A stretch of 64,000 nucleotides of DNA, taken from positions 3,468,501-3,532,500 of the forward strand of contig NZ_AP017378.1 of assembly GCF_003966735.1 (NCBI RefSeq), in the 5' to 3' direction. The stretch comes from Desulfovibrio ferrophilus (GTDB lineage: Bacteria; Desulfobacterota; Desulfovibrionia; Desulfovibrionales; Desulfovibrionaceae). A model generated the notes under the pieces. The model worked only from the letters and a program-made list of their open reading frames with translations. It ran no database searches and had not been told where the DNA came from. Positions 18,034 to 26,587 of the stretch are shown here, piece by piece (the stretch's first letter is position 1; each line of letters begins with the position of its first letter). The position numbers and the translations under genes were made by a program.

Positions 18034-18091
18034 TCTATACACACCTGGACTGTGACAGGAATATGGTTGCATTGTTACAACTCTGTGACAT
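18034..18091 (-). promoter_or_regulatory. Pho-box promoter of phoB operon
   Basis: Read on the minus strand: ATGTCAC (from 18091), AGAG, TTGTAAC (to 18074). Further half-sites continue in the same 11-base phase: CAACCAT (weak) and CTGTCAC (18058-18052). A TATAGA -10 lies at 18039-18034, 12 bases after the last strong half-site. Confidence 0.78.
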
Positions 18092-18198
18092 TTCTTGAAG
18101 TCAAAGACAACTTAGCGGAGTTATTAACGATACTCCGGTCATGGAATTGTAAAGATTGGGTGCTTGTCGTGAAAAGCTGAAAAGAGGGGAAAGGATAA

Positions 18199-19794
18199 TC
18201 AGGACTGGAGCAGTTCTCGGGCCAGGGCTTCGCCTTGTTGGCCACCTCCGCCCATGCGGGAAAGTTCCGAGAATATTTCGGGCTCGCTCAGGCGCTTGCA
18301 ACTGACGGACGTCATGCCGTTGCCTACGGCTTTGCTGATATTGAAATGGCAGGCGGCCTTGGCAGCTAGTTGTGGCCAGTGAGTAATCAGGATGACCTGT
18401 TGTTGAGCCGCAAGAGTCTGAATCCTGTTGCCGACAGCGTTCAGGGTGAGACCGCCGATACCGGCGTCGACTTCGTCGAAGATCAGGGTAGGCAGGGATT
18501 CGCGGGTCATGAGGCCCACCAGGGCCAGCAGGAAGCGTGAAAGCTCACCGCCCGAGGCGATTTGGTCCAAAGGTTGGGGGGCCTGACCGGGGTTGGGTAT
18601 CCAGAGCAAACGGGCTCGATCCTCGGACAGCCCTGGATAGACTTCGTGAGGCGTGAAGGCAATTTGGACTTGAACTGCCTTGTCGAAACCCAAACCTGCC
18701 AGATCTCGCGCCAGATTAGCGCACAGGATTTTCGCAGCGCTCTGTCTGGCATCGTTCAGGACATTCAGGGCCAGTTCGAGCCTGGATGCGAGTTCGACCT
18801 CGCGGCGTTCCAGTTGCTTGGCGTCCAAGGCGCAGGAATCCAGAAAGGAGAGGTTCTCATCAATCTCTTTGCGCAAGTTCACGATCTCATCCAGAGAGCG
18901 GTTCAGTTTGCGCTTGAGTTGGGCCAGTGCATACAGGCGTGATTCCACCTGTTCCTGGTCATAGCCGGTGTCAGGACGCTCACAACTGCGCAGTCGGGCG
19001 TCCATGTCCATGATCCGTTGGCGAAAATCTTCACAGGCATCGGCTTCATCCGCCCATCGCTCGTCCTGGGCCGCTAAGGTCTGAATGGCGCGAAGCAGGG
19101 TGGAGGCCTGGTCCAGCATTCCCTCGCCCTGACCGTGCAGGGCGTCCAGTGCTTCCTCGACGGCCTTGGCGCTCCGGGCGAAGTCCTTGTAGTTTTTTTT
19201 CTGGGCCAGCAGATCGTCTTCCTCACCGGGCTGGGGATCGACTTTTTCAATCTCGGCAGATTGAAACTCGAGCATTTCACGCCGCTCGCTCAGGCTCCGT
19301 ACGCGGTCATCCAGTTCCTGTTTTTCAAGCAACAGGTCACGCATGGCAGCCAGGAGCTGGTCCTTTTGGGAGATGACGCTCTGGTCTGGAAGAAAACGGT
19401 CGATGAGTTTGGCTTGATAGGCCGGAGAAAGCAGGCGTTGTTGTCCGTGCTGGCTGGTGTGCCAGACCAGTCGCTCGCGCAACTCTCGGACCACGTTTTG
19501 GGAACTCAGCGAGTCATTGATAAATAGGCGGCTGCGGCCTGTTTCACCGGAAAGCTCGCGGCGAATCATCAACTCCTCTCCGTCCTGTACGAAAATTGCT
19601 TCCACCTGCGCCTTGGCGGCGGACTCGCGCACCATATCGACCTTGAGCTTGTCGCCCAACAGGAAGTTCACGGCGCGCAGGATAAAGCTCTTGCCCGCTC
19701 CGGTTTCGCCGGTGAGGACGTTGATGCCCTCGGCGAATTCCAGTTCCAGGTCTTCGATGAGCGCGAGGTTTTGTATTCTAAGGAATTCTAACAT
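18199..19794 (-). CDS. recN: DNA repair protein RecN
   Basis: A 531-aa SMC-like ATPase for double-strand-break repair. The N-terminal half opens MLEFLRIQNLALIEDLELEF and has Walker A GETGAGKSFIL near residue 31. A coiled-coil region occupies about 150-370. The C-terminal half has the ABC-type signature segment ASGGELSRFLLAL and Walker B TLIFDEVDAGIGG. Normal RecN length. Start ATG 19794 matches the family N-terminus; the frame is open upstream to 19839 but that part is unlike RecN. The ribosome-binding site is weak. Confidence 0.96.
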   Translation of the reverse strand: MLEFLRIQNLALIEDLELEFAEGINVLTGETGAGKSFILRAVNFLLGDKLKVDMVRESAAKAQVEAIFVQDGEELMIRRELSGETGRSRLFINDSLSSQNVVRELRERLVWHTSQHGQQRLLSPAYQAKLIDRFLPDQSVISQKDQLLAAMRDLLLEKQELDDRVRSLSERREMLEFQSAEIEKVDPQPGEEDDLLAQKKNYKDFARSAKAVEEALDALHGQGEGMLDQASTLLRAIQTLAAQDERWADEADACEDFRQRIMDMDARLRSCERPDTGYDQEQVESRLYALAQLKRKLNRSLDEIVNLRKEIDENLSFLDSCALDAKQLERREVELASRLELALNVLNDARQSAAKILCANLARDLAGLGFDKAVQVQIAFTPHEVYPGLSEDRARLLWIPNPGQAPQPLDQIASGGELSRFLLALVGLMTRESLPTLIFDEVDAGIGGLTLNAVGNRIQTLAAQQQVILITHWPQLAAKAACHFNISKAVGNGMTSVSCKRLSEPEIFSELSRMGGGGQQGEALARELLQS

Positions 19795-19931
19795 GGTTGA
19801 CTCGAGCCGGACTGTAGCCGAGGCCTTCGGCAAGGGCAAGAGAGACTCGGCAGATGACTGAAGTGCGTTGGGAAGAAGATGCGGCCCGGGACGATCAAGG
19901 AATCATTCGATTTGCTTTTATTTTGGGCAAG

Positions 19932-20558
19932 TTATGTGCGTTCGGACCAGGCAAGAGAGAGGCCGAGCCCCACCAGCACCCCTCCGGCAATCTTGTTGAT
20001 GCGTCCGCCCACGGCCAGGCGGGCATGCAGCCAGTCGGAGAGTGAACCTGCTGTCAGCCCCACAAGAGAAAAGCAGATCATGGTCAGTGCAATGAAGGTG
20101 GTCCCCAGCACCGCCATCTGCATCGAAGGGTGCAGCCCACCCTCACGGACGAATTGCGGGAAAAAGGCCAGGAAGAAGATCGCCACTTTGGGGTTGAGCA
20201 TATTGGCCAATATGGATTGGCGAAAGACTGCAACAGTTTGCTTGGCGGAGTCTGTGCCCCCGCCCAGCGGCCCGGCCTTGGACATGAACAGACGCAGGCC
20301 CAGATAAGCCAGATAGGCGGCTCCGGCGAATTTGACGGCGCTGAAGGCCCAGGCTGATGAGGCAATGAGAGCAGAGACGCCGGCGATGGCTGCAGCGGTG
20401 TGCACCACATTCCCCAGGCTGAATCCGGCAGCCGCAGCAAGTGCTGCGCCTCGCCCCTGAGCCGCTCCCCGGGTCATGACGTAGATGATATCCGGTCCCG
20501 GAGTGAAGATCAGCACCAGGGACGCCGCGCAGAACAGAAGCATTTGATCAAGTGCCAT
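19932..20558 (-). CDS. LysE/RhtB-family amino-acid exporter
   Basis: A 208-aa membrane protein with about six hydrophobic segments. The family opening is LVLIFTPGPDIIYVMTRG, followed by GFSLGNVVHTAAA and NPKVAIFFLAFFPQFV. LysE/RhtB proteins export amino acids such as Lys, Thr or homoserine; the substrate cannot be assigned. It lies 12 bases downstream of the TrmO-aldolase gene on the same strand. Confidence 0.93.
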   Translation of the reverse strand: MALDQMLLFCAASLVLIFTPGPDIIYVMTRGAAQGRGAALAAAAGFSLGNVVHTAAAIAGVSALIASSAWAFSAVKFAGAAYLAYLGLRLFMSKAGPLGGGTDSAKQTVAVFRQSILANMLNPKVAIFFLAFFPQFVREGGLHPSMQMAVLGTTFIALTMICFSLVGLTAGSLSDWLHARLAVGGRINKIAGGVLVGLGLSLAWSERT

Positions 20559-20570
20559 GAATCATCCTTG

Positions 20571-21560
20571 TTATTTGCTGTTCAGCAGCAGCCGGATCTT
20601 GGCCAGGGAGTCCAGTTCTTCGGAAAGGGCCAGGCAGTCACTCAGGTTGTCGCCATGCACCACCAGGCCGTGGTTGGCCATGAAGATGGAGCGGTAGTCC
20701 TTGGCCGCCTGTCCTACGGCAATGCCCAGGTCCGGGGTGCCGGGTTCCATGGCGGGAACTTCGGTCAGCCCTTTTTGGTACATCCCGGCTTCGAATAGTG
20801 GCAGGTCCACCAGAGCCGTTCCCAGGCGCATGAAATGGGCCAGCAGGTGGGGTGGATGGGTGTGCGCCACGGCCTTGGTCTCCGGGACGTTGCGGTAGAT
20901 TTCCAGATGAACGGGGGCCTCGGACGAGGCCTTGCCCGGCCCGGTGGTGTGCCCGGTCTCAATATCCATGACCGTGAGGGTGCCGGGTTTGAGTCGGCCT
21001 TTGGCTGCGCCGGAGCGCGTGATGACCATGGAGTCAGCGATGCGCACGGACACATTACCGTTGAAGCCGGAGAACAAACCACTGTTCCAGGCCGCTGTGC
21101 AGGCCTCGCGGATTTCGTTGCCCACGGCCCTTGGGATGCCTGCGCCCCAGTTTTCGACTCCGGGGGTTTCTCCTGCAATGGGTTTGATGTCCACGATGGG
21201 GGTACCGTCCAGCACCTCCAGCCGATCTACGGTCAGTTCCAGGCCTTCGACCTTCAGCAGGCGGCAGTGGTGTAAGCCGATGGGGTTGGGACGATCGGGG
21301 GAGCGGGTGCTGAATATACCGCGCACGGGAACGTTTCTGTCCCCTCGGGGATGGCATTCAAGCACATCGCGCTGGGCCTTATGCAGCCAGCTGAAGAGCA
21401 GGATGTCGTATCCGGCTTTCAGGTTGTTCACTCCTGTTGCATAGGCTGGGTCCACGCTGATCACAGCCTGGGGTGCGTTTTCGGAATATTGTTTGGGGCA
21501 GTCCTGAATGCGTTTCAGGGGCGAACGGACAGTGCCGATGATGCGTAGGGTCGTGTCCAT
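20571..21560 (-). CDS. TrmO (TsaA-like) domain fused to class II aldolase domain
   Basis: A 329-aa fusion. Residues about 5-135 are a TrmO/TsaA (UPF0066) domain with the signature GIFSTRSPDRPNPIGLH (81-97); TrmO methylates N6-threonylcarbamoyladenosine at position 37 of certain tRNAs using SAM. Residues about 143-329 are a class II aldolase/adducin domain with E214, the zinc-ligand pair H233-T-H235 and H297 in MANHGLVVHG. Both sets of key residues look intact, so both activities may exist. There is no sign of a misassembled junction: the linker AGETPGVENWGAG is continuous and the chain lies tightly between thiL and the exporter gene. How the two reactions relate is unknown. Confidence 0.85.
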   Translation of the reverse strand: MDTTLRIIGTVRSPLKRIQDCPKQYSENAPQAVISVDPAYATGVNNLKAGYDILLFSWLHKAQRDVLECHPRGDRNVPVRGIFSTRSPDRPNPIGLHHCRLLKVEGLELTVDRLEVLDGTPIVDIKPIAGETPGVENWGAGIPRAVGNEIREACTAAWNSGLFSGFNGNVSVRIADSMVITRSGAAKGRLKPGTLTVMDIETGHTTGPGKASSEAPVHLEIYRNVPETKAVAHTHPPHLLAHFMRLGTALVDLPLFEAGMYQKGLTEVPAMEPGTPDLGIAVGQAAKDYRSIFMANHGLVVHGDNLSDCLALSEELDSLAKIRLLLNSK

Positions 21561-21568
21561 GGCGAATC

Positions 21569-22552
21569 CTATGTGTTGGCAAAGTGGTCGAATCCGGCGC
21601 TCGGGACAGGATTGCCGTTCAGGGTAATGCCGGGGGTGCCGGTAACAGTTCCGATACGGGTCGCATCTGGAATGGCTCCGAGGATGACATCGGCTTCCGC
21701 TGGGGCGACGCAGGCCAGCAGGGCATAGTCTTCACCACCAAGGTAGGCGAATTGCACGGGGTTCAGTCCCTGCTTTTTGGTCCAGGCCAGCGTCTCCGGG
21801 TGCAGCGTGTCCTTGGGGATATCAAGCTGCGCCCCTAGAGCTGGGCCGAGGAACCGGGGCAGGTCCTGGGCAAGTCCATCGGAGAGGTCCATACACCCGC
21901 GTACCGCCCGGCGCGCGGCCAACTCCAGTCCTTCTGTGACTCTGGGGTGGGGTCTCAAATGCGCAGCAACGGCTTGCGGATATTGTTCTATTGCCTGGGG
22001 GCCCTTCTGTTCCAGAGCCATGAGTCCGGTCCGGACCAGGCCGAACCTGCCCACTGTCAGCAGCACATCATCGGGCCAGCAACGGCGTCGTTGCAGAACG
22101 CGGCCTTGCGGGCCGGGTTCGCCCCAGATGGTGATGTTCAAGCCCAGCATGGGCGCTTGGGAAAGGTCGCCACCGGTCAGCGGAAGATCGTGCAGAGCCG
22201 CCAGAGCCGCCATCCCCTGAAACAACTCGTTCCAGAAATCGCCAGAGAGGCCTTGTGCGGCAGGAGGCACCATCAACCCGAGACTGAAACCCAGGGGCTT
22301 GCAGCCCATGGCAGCGATGTCACTGATATTGACGGCCAGGGCCTTCCAGCCGATGTCGGCCGGGGAGAAGTACGAGGTGCGGAAGTGAATGTCCTGCAGA
22401 AAAAGGTCCCCCGAGAGGACCATGTCAGGTGGACAGACCAGTTGAACGCAATCGTCCCCGCGCGCAACAGGCATGTGCTGGTGGGCGTTGGGGAAGTGGC
22501 GATCAATGAGAGTCAGGAATTCCTGTTCCGAGGCAGGCGCTGCTTGGGGCAT
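21569..22552 (-). CDS. thiL: Thiamine-monophosphate kinase
   Basis: A 327-aa AIR-synthase-fold kinase converting thiamine monophosphate to thiamine diphosphate with ATP. Family motifs: ARGDDCVQL near residue 31, DIHFRTSYFSP, WKALAVNISDIAAMG, TGGDLSQAP, GCMDLSDGLAQDLPR and FAYLGGEDYALL. ATG 22552 is preferred because GGAGA precedes it by 7 bases; ATG 22564 is also in frame. No TPP riboswitch was seen. Its C-terminus is 8 bases upstream of the TrmO-aldolase fusion. Confidence 0.94.
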   Translation of the reverse strand: MPQAAPASEQEFLTLIDRHFPNAHQHMPVARGDDCVQLVCPPDMVLSGDLFLQDIHFRTSYFSPADIGWKALAVNISDIAAMGCKPLGFSLGLMVPPAAQGLSGDFWNELFQGMAALAALHDLPLTGGDLSQAPMLGLNITIWGEPGPQGRVLQRRRCWPDDVLLTVGRFGLVRTGLMALEQKGPQAIEQYPQAVAAHLRPHPRVTEGLELAARRAVRGCMDLSDGLAQDLPRFLGPALGAQLDIPKDTLHPETLAWTKKQGLNPVQFAYLGGEDYALLACVAPAEADVILGAIPDATRIGTVTGTPGITLNGNPVPSAGFDHFANT

Positions 22553-22665
22553 TGGTCTCTCCATCTGGGGTCAGGCATATCTCCGTCTGCCGGAGGGTAA
22601 TCCAAAACCCGCTGGAAAGGAACCGGTCGGTAGTGCTCCTGGCCGGACTGAGCGCGCATATCCTG

Positions 22666-22869
22666 CTAGAGATTGCCGCACATGCGTCGGTAGGTGTCGC
22701 ATTCGTTCTTGTTGACGAACGGGCAGGGTATCTTATTGAACCATTGCCTGCGCGGACACCAATACCATCGCTTGAAGGGTTCGTTGCATCCGGACGGAGT
22801 GATGCGCTTGCGTTTGGCTTCTCCGAACTGCACATCCTTGCCGTCCATGGTCACTTTCCAAATTGCCAT
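22666..22869 (-). CDS. Small Cys-rich hypothetical protein (67 aa)
   Basis: A 67-aa basic protein not recognised as a named family. It has five cysteines (28, 38, 49, 57, 64), four Trp and the stretch FKRWYWCPRRQW, suggesting a metal- or disulfide-stabilised small fold. A consensus AGGAGG ribosome-binding site lies 6 bases before ATG 22869, which strongly supports translation. No signal peptide. It precedes thiL on the same strand with a gap of about 110 bases. Confidence 0.72.
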   Translation of the reverse strand: MAIWKVTMDGKDVQFGEAKRKRITPSGCNEPFKRWYWCPRRQWFNKIPCPFVNKNECDTYRRMCGNL

Positions 22870-23202
22870 GGTGGACCTCCTGTCGATGCGCCCGGAACAG
22901 ATGGTAGTCCTGATTCAATCAATACAAGGACCATGCCGGATTGCGCATTGTCCCAGAGGGCCTTCGAGCCGTGCATCGGGAAGGCCATGTGAATGCCGCG
23001 GGCAGGTGCGCCAAGCATTCGGATCCGTAAGGGTTTGTGTGTATAAAAATCAAATAAAGAGGAGGGATATCAGTAAATGCCTTAGAGGTGTGCGGCCTTT
23101 TGCATTGCAAGGCCCATTGTGCTGTGCAATACTTTCGCATTGCGGAAGATCATTCTGCCGGGACAGAAATGGGGATTTTTTTACCCAATCGAGGATAACT
23201 CA
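22870..23202. other. Divergent intergenic region
   Basis: Separates the 67-aa gene (minus) from the TPR gene (plus) and should hold both promoters. It contains an orphan Shine-Dalgarno-like AGAGGAGGG at about 23059 followed only by ATG CCT TAG, and several short TGCAAT/ATTGCA palindromic pieces near 23100-23135. No gene or known RNA is recognised. Confidence 0.4.
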
Positions 23203-24543
23203 TTGAGCAATGTAGCCAAACAACGCCTGTACGAAAAAACCATTGTCGATTTTGTGGCAAGCGAGGATGGTGCTTTCTTTGCTGTCAGCCATGACCAGAA
23301 TTTTCTGAAGTTGTTCCGGCAGACTCTGAATAAGGAATTGATTATCGGGACAGACCGGATTCGGACTCTTTCCGAGGAAAACAAGCTGCTTTCAGAGCTG
23401 AAAAGCCCCTTCTACAAGGATAAAAAGCCCCTGCTGGTCATCGAACGAGTGCTTCATAACCGTAGCATGTTGTCTTTCATAAAGAATATGAAGACGTTGC
23501 ATGAGGATATGCATATCATCGTTCTGACTTCCGAGGTGGAACGTCAGGTTTTGATCCTGCTGCATGAGATCGGAGTCAGTAATTTTATTACCAAGCCCAT
23601 CTCGGTCAATACCCTGATCGAGAAGTTGGCCTTCACCATCAAGCCCCAGGGCAAGATCGGCCAGTACATTGAACGGGCCAAGAAGCATCTGTCCAAGGGC
23701 ATGTGGGATGAAGCCATTGCTCTTTCCGACAAGATTCTGGATTTGAAGCCCGGCAGCGCCGCTGCGCTGATGGTCAAAGGCGATGCCCTGAAGGCACAGG
23801 GCCAGGCAGAGACCGCAGAGGCTTCGTATCTGGAAGCCCACAAGGGAGCTTCTCTGTATCTGGAACCCCTGAAGAAACTGGCCGAACTCTACAAGGATGA
23901 AGGCGACGCCGATAAACAACTCACGTATTTGAAAAAGCTGGATCGTCTGTCTCCGCTGAATGTGGAACGCAAGATTAGCATTGGCGAGATTCATCTGGAG
24001 TTTGGCGATCAGGAAAAAGCGGGTGAGTATTTCGATCAGGCTGTGGTCAATGCCCGTAAGGAAGCTCAGGTCATGATCGAAGAGGTCAAGCGCTCCATTG
24101 CCGAAAAATGCCTGGATCGAGCTCCGGCCACGGCTGAAAAATTCTTCCGTTCCATCATTGATGACAAGCGTGGTACTTTGAAGAAGTCTGATATCGAGAC
24201 CTTCAACCGCCTTGGCATGGCCCTGCGCAGGCAGGGACGTTGGGAAGACGCGGTGGGCGAGTATGAGCAGGCCCTGAAGATTAGCCCCGACGATGAGAAT
24301 CTGCATTTCAACAGGGCGGTGGCCCTGACCGAAGGCGGCAAGCATCGCCAGGCCGAGCAGGCACTGACCAGGGTGCTGGACCTGAACCCCGACTTTGGAA
24401 ATCAGAGTCCTGTGCTGACCTTCAATATCGGAATCATGTATTCCAACGCCCGCAAGCCCGAGGAAGCCAAACGCTTCATGGAGCGGACCCTGAAACTGGA
24501 CCCCAAGCACAAGAGTGCCAGGTCCATGCTCAAGGATTTGTAA
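23203..24543 (+). CDS. Degenerate receiver domain plus TPR repeat protein
   Basis: A 446-aa protein. Residues about 1-165 have a receiver-like fold: KKPLLVIERV at the position of the phospho-Asp strand (Glu instead of Asp) and a conserved FITKPIS Lys loop. Residues about 170-446 hold several tetratricopeptide repeats (GMWDEAIALSDKILDLKPGS, GRWEDAVGEYEQALKISPDD and others). TTG 23203 is the start, with GAGGA 7 bases upstream. The protein is likely a phosphorylation-independent signalling scaffold. It is followed by a terminator. The frame is open upstream to 23119 but without a ribosome-binding site. Confidence 0.87.
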   Translation: MSNVAKQRLYEKTIVDFVASEDGAFFAVSHDQNFLKLFRQTLNKELIIGTDRIRTLSEENKLLSELKSPFYKDKKPLLVIERVLHNRSMLSFIKNMKTLHEDMHIIVLTSEVERQVLILLHEIGVSNFITKPISVNTLIEKLAFTIKPQGKIGQYIERAKKHLSKGMWDEAIALSDKILDLKPGSAAALMVKGDALKAQGQAETAEASYLEAHKGASLYLEPLKKLAELYKDEGDADKQLTYLKKLDRLSPLNVERKISIGEIHLEFGDQEKAGEYFDQAVVNARKEAQVMIEEVKRSIAEKCLDRAPATAEKFFRSIIDDKRGTLKKSDIETFNRLGMALRRQGRWEDAVGEYEQALKISPDDENLHFNRAVALTEGGKHRQAEQALTRVLDLNPDFGNQSPVLTFNIGIMYSNARKPEEAKRFMERTLKLDPKHKSARSMLKDL

Positions 24544-24594
24544 TGGCAGATTTGGCAGCCGAGACATAACCGTCACCGGGCTGTTCTGGACTTG

Positions 24595-24638
24595 AAACCC
24601 GCGTCGAGGTAATTCTATTACCTTGGTGCGGGTTTTTT
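24595..24638 (+). terminator. Terminator after the TPR gene
   Basis: AAACCCGC (24595) pairs with GCGGGTTT (24628), with an inner GGTAAT/ATTACC stem, then six T. It lies just before the glgB start. Confidence 0.85.
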
Positions 24639-24658
24639 CCGTGCATAGGAGACTGGGA

Positions 24659-26587
24659 ATGCAACAAGCTGAACAGATCGTCCATGGTGTCAGCCTGCTC
24701 ACGGATCATGATATCTACCTTTTCAAGGAAGGGCGGCACTATAGGCTGTACAACAAGCTCGGGGCGCACCTTCTGGTCCACGAGGGCGTCGCGGGAACAT
24801 TATTTGCCCTTTGGGCGCCCAACGCCCAAGCCGTCAGTGTGTGCGGGGATTTCAATGGCTGGGCAAAAAACGCTCATCCGCTTTATGCGCGTCACGACGG
24901 CTCCGGCATCTGGGAAGGATTTGTCCCTGGAGTACTTCAGGGCGCCCAGTACAAATACCACATCGACTCCCGTCGCAATAGCTACAGCGTGGATAAGGCC
25001 GATCCCTTTGCCTTCCTGAATGAAGGCGCTCCACGCACGGCTTCCGTGGTCTGGGATCTGGCCTACGAATGGGGCGATTCCCAGTGGATGGAGCAGCGGA
25101 GCGGGCGCAATGCCCGGGAGGCTCCATGGTCTGTCTATGAGATGCACCTGGGGTCCTGGCGCCGTGACCATGACGATGATTTTCGCTCTTTGCACTATAG
25201 TCAGCTGGCCGAGCAGCTCCCCGCCTATGTGCGTGATCTGGGGTTCACGCATGTGGAGCTGATGCCTGTGATGGAGCATCCCTTTTTCGGGTCCTGGGGA
25301 TATCAGACGACAGGCTACTTCGCGCCAACCAGCCGCCTGGGACCGCCGCAGGACTTCATGCGCCTGGTGGAGAACCTGCATCGCGAGGGCGTGGGGGTTA
25401 TTCTGGATTGGGTTCCGTCGCATTTTCCCACGGATGAACACGGCCTGTCCTATTTCGATGGCACGCATCTGTTCGAGCATGAGGACCCGCGCAAGGGCTA
25501 TCATCCGGACTGGAATTCGTCGATTTTCAACCACGCCCGTTATGAGGTCCGTTCGTTCCTGATTTCCAGCGCTCTGTTCTGGCTGGATCGGTATCATGCT
25601 GACGGACTGCGCGTGGATGCCGTGGCCTCCATGCTCTACCTGGATTATTCACGCGAAGAGGGCGAGTGGGAGCCCAACGAATATGGTGGGCGTGAGAACA
25701 TCGGAGCCATCGAGTTTCTGCGTGGGCTCAACGAGGGCGTCTACGCCGAATTTCCCGATGTGCAGACCGTGGCTGAGGAGTCAACGGCCTGGCCCATGGT
25801 TAGCCGGCCTGTTTATCTGGGCGGGCTGGGTTTTGGCATGAAATGGAATATGGGCTGGATGAATGACACCCTGAGTTATTTTTCCAAGGACCCGATATTC
25901 CGTAAGTTTCACCAGAACAAATTGACGTTTAGTATCTGGTACGCCTTTACCGAGAATTTCATGCTGCCCCTGTCCCACGACGAAGTTGTGCACGGCAAGG
26001 GCTCGCTCTATGGGCGCATGCCGGGGGACCCATGGCGTAAATGTGCGGGACTCAAGGCCCTGTATGGTTACATGTTCGCCCATCCAGGCAAGAACCTGCT
26101 GTTCATGGGGGCGGAGATGGGGCAGGTGCCTGAATGGAATCATGATGCTGAGGTCGAGTGGCACCTGCTGGACGTGCCTTTGCACAAGGGCGTCTTTGAC
26201 TTCATTGCAGCCTTGAATCGTACCTATCGTGAACATCCGGCTCTGTACGCCGATGATTTTTCACCCGAAGGTTTCGAATGGGTGGACTTCCGCGATGTCG
26301 ACGCCGGAATCCTGGCTTTTTTGCGCAAGGCGCACGGGGAGCCCCCGGTGCTGGCCGTGTGCAACTTCACCCCGGTCCCACGGGAGAATTACCTCGTGGG
26401 TGTTCCGGCTGCTGGGTACTGGCGTGAGATTCTGAACTCTGATGCCCTGGAGTACGGCGGCAGCGGTTGGGGGAACTTCGGGGGGCAGTCTTCATGTCCT
26501 GTCTCTGCTCATGGTCACGATCATTCTCTGGCCTTGCAGATTCCTCCCCTGTCCGTGTCCTATTTCCTGTATGGGGGAGATGGCTGA
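24659..26587 (+). CDS. glgB: 1,4-alpha-glucan branching enzyme
   Basis: A 642-aa GH13 enzyme that introduces alpha-1,6 branches into glycogen. Residues about 25-120 are the CBM48 domain ([21 protein letters not shown]). The catalytic barrel has nucleophile D320 in [10 protein letters not shown], acid Glu near 373 in VAEESTAW and the [12 protein letters not shown] motif with the third acidic residue. ATG 24659 has AGGAGA 7 bases upstream. It overlaps malQ by one base (TGATG). No glgA or glgC is in the window, so the glycogen pathway is only partly visible. Confidence 0.96.
   Translation: MQQAEQIVHGVSLLTDHDIYLFKEGRHYRLYNKLGAHLLVHEGVAGTLFALWAPNAQAVSVCGDFNGWAKNAHPLYARHDGSGIWEGFVPGVLQGAQYKYHIDSRRNSYSVDKADPFAFLNEGAPRTASVVWDLAYEWGDSQWMEQRSGRNAREAPWSVYEMHLGSWRRDHDDDFRSLHYSQLAEQLPAYVRDLGFTHVELMPVMEHPFFGSWGYQTTGYFAPTSRLGPPQDFMRLVENLHREGVGVILDWVPSHFPTDEHGLSYFDGTHLFEHEDPRKGYHPDWNSSIFNHARYEVRSFLISSALFWLDRYHADGLRVDAVASMLYLDYSREEGEWEPNEYGGRENIGAIEFLRGLNEGVYAEFPDVQTVAEESTAWPMVSRPVYLGGLGFGMKWNMGWMNDTLSYFSKDPIFRKFHQNKLTFSIWYAFTENFMLPLSHDEVVHGKGSLYGRMPGDPWRKCAGLKALYGYMFAHPGKNLLFMGAEMGQVPEWNHDAEVEWHLLDVPLHKGVFDFIAALNRTYREHPALYADDFSPEGFEWVDFRDVDAGILAFLRKAHGEPPVLAVCNFTPVPRENYLVGVPAAGYWREILNSDALEYGGSGWGNFGGQSSCPVSAHGHDHSLALQIPPLSVSYFLYGGDG

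Noticed and set aside
23059..23095. Strong Shine-Dalgarno-like AGAGGAGGG with a following ATG
   Set aside because: The ATG is followed by CCT TAG, so only a two-codon frame results.
23392..24702. 436-codon minus-strand frame opposite the TPR gene
   Set aside because: Shadow frame; it also runs through a terminator and the glgB start.
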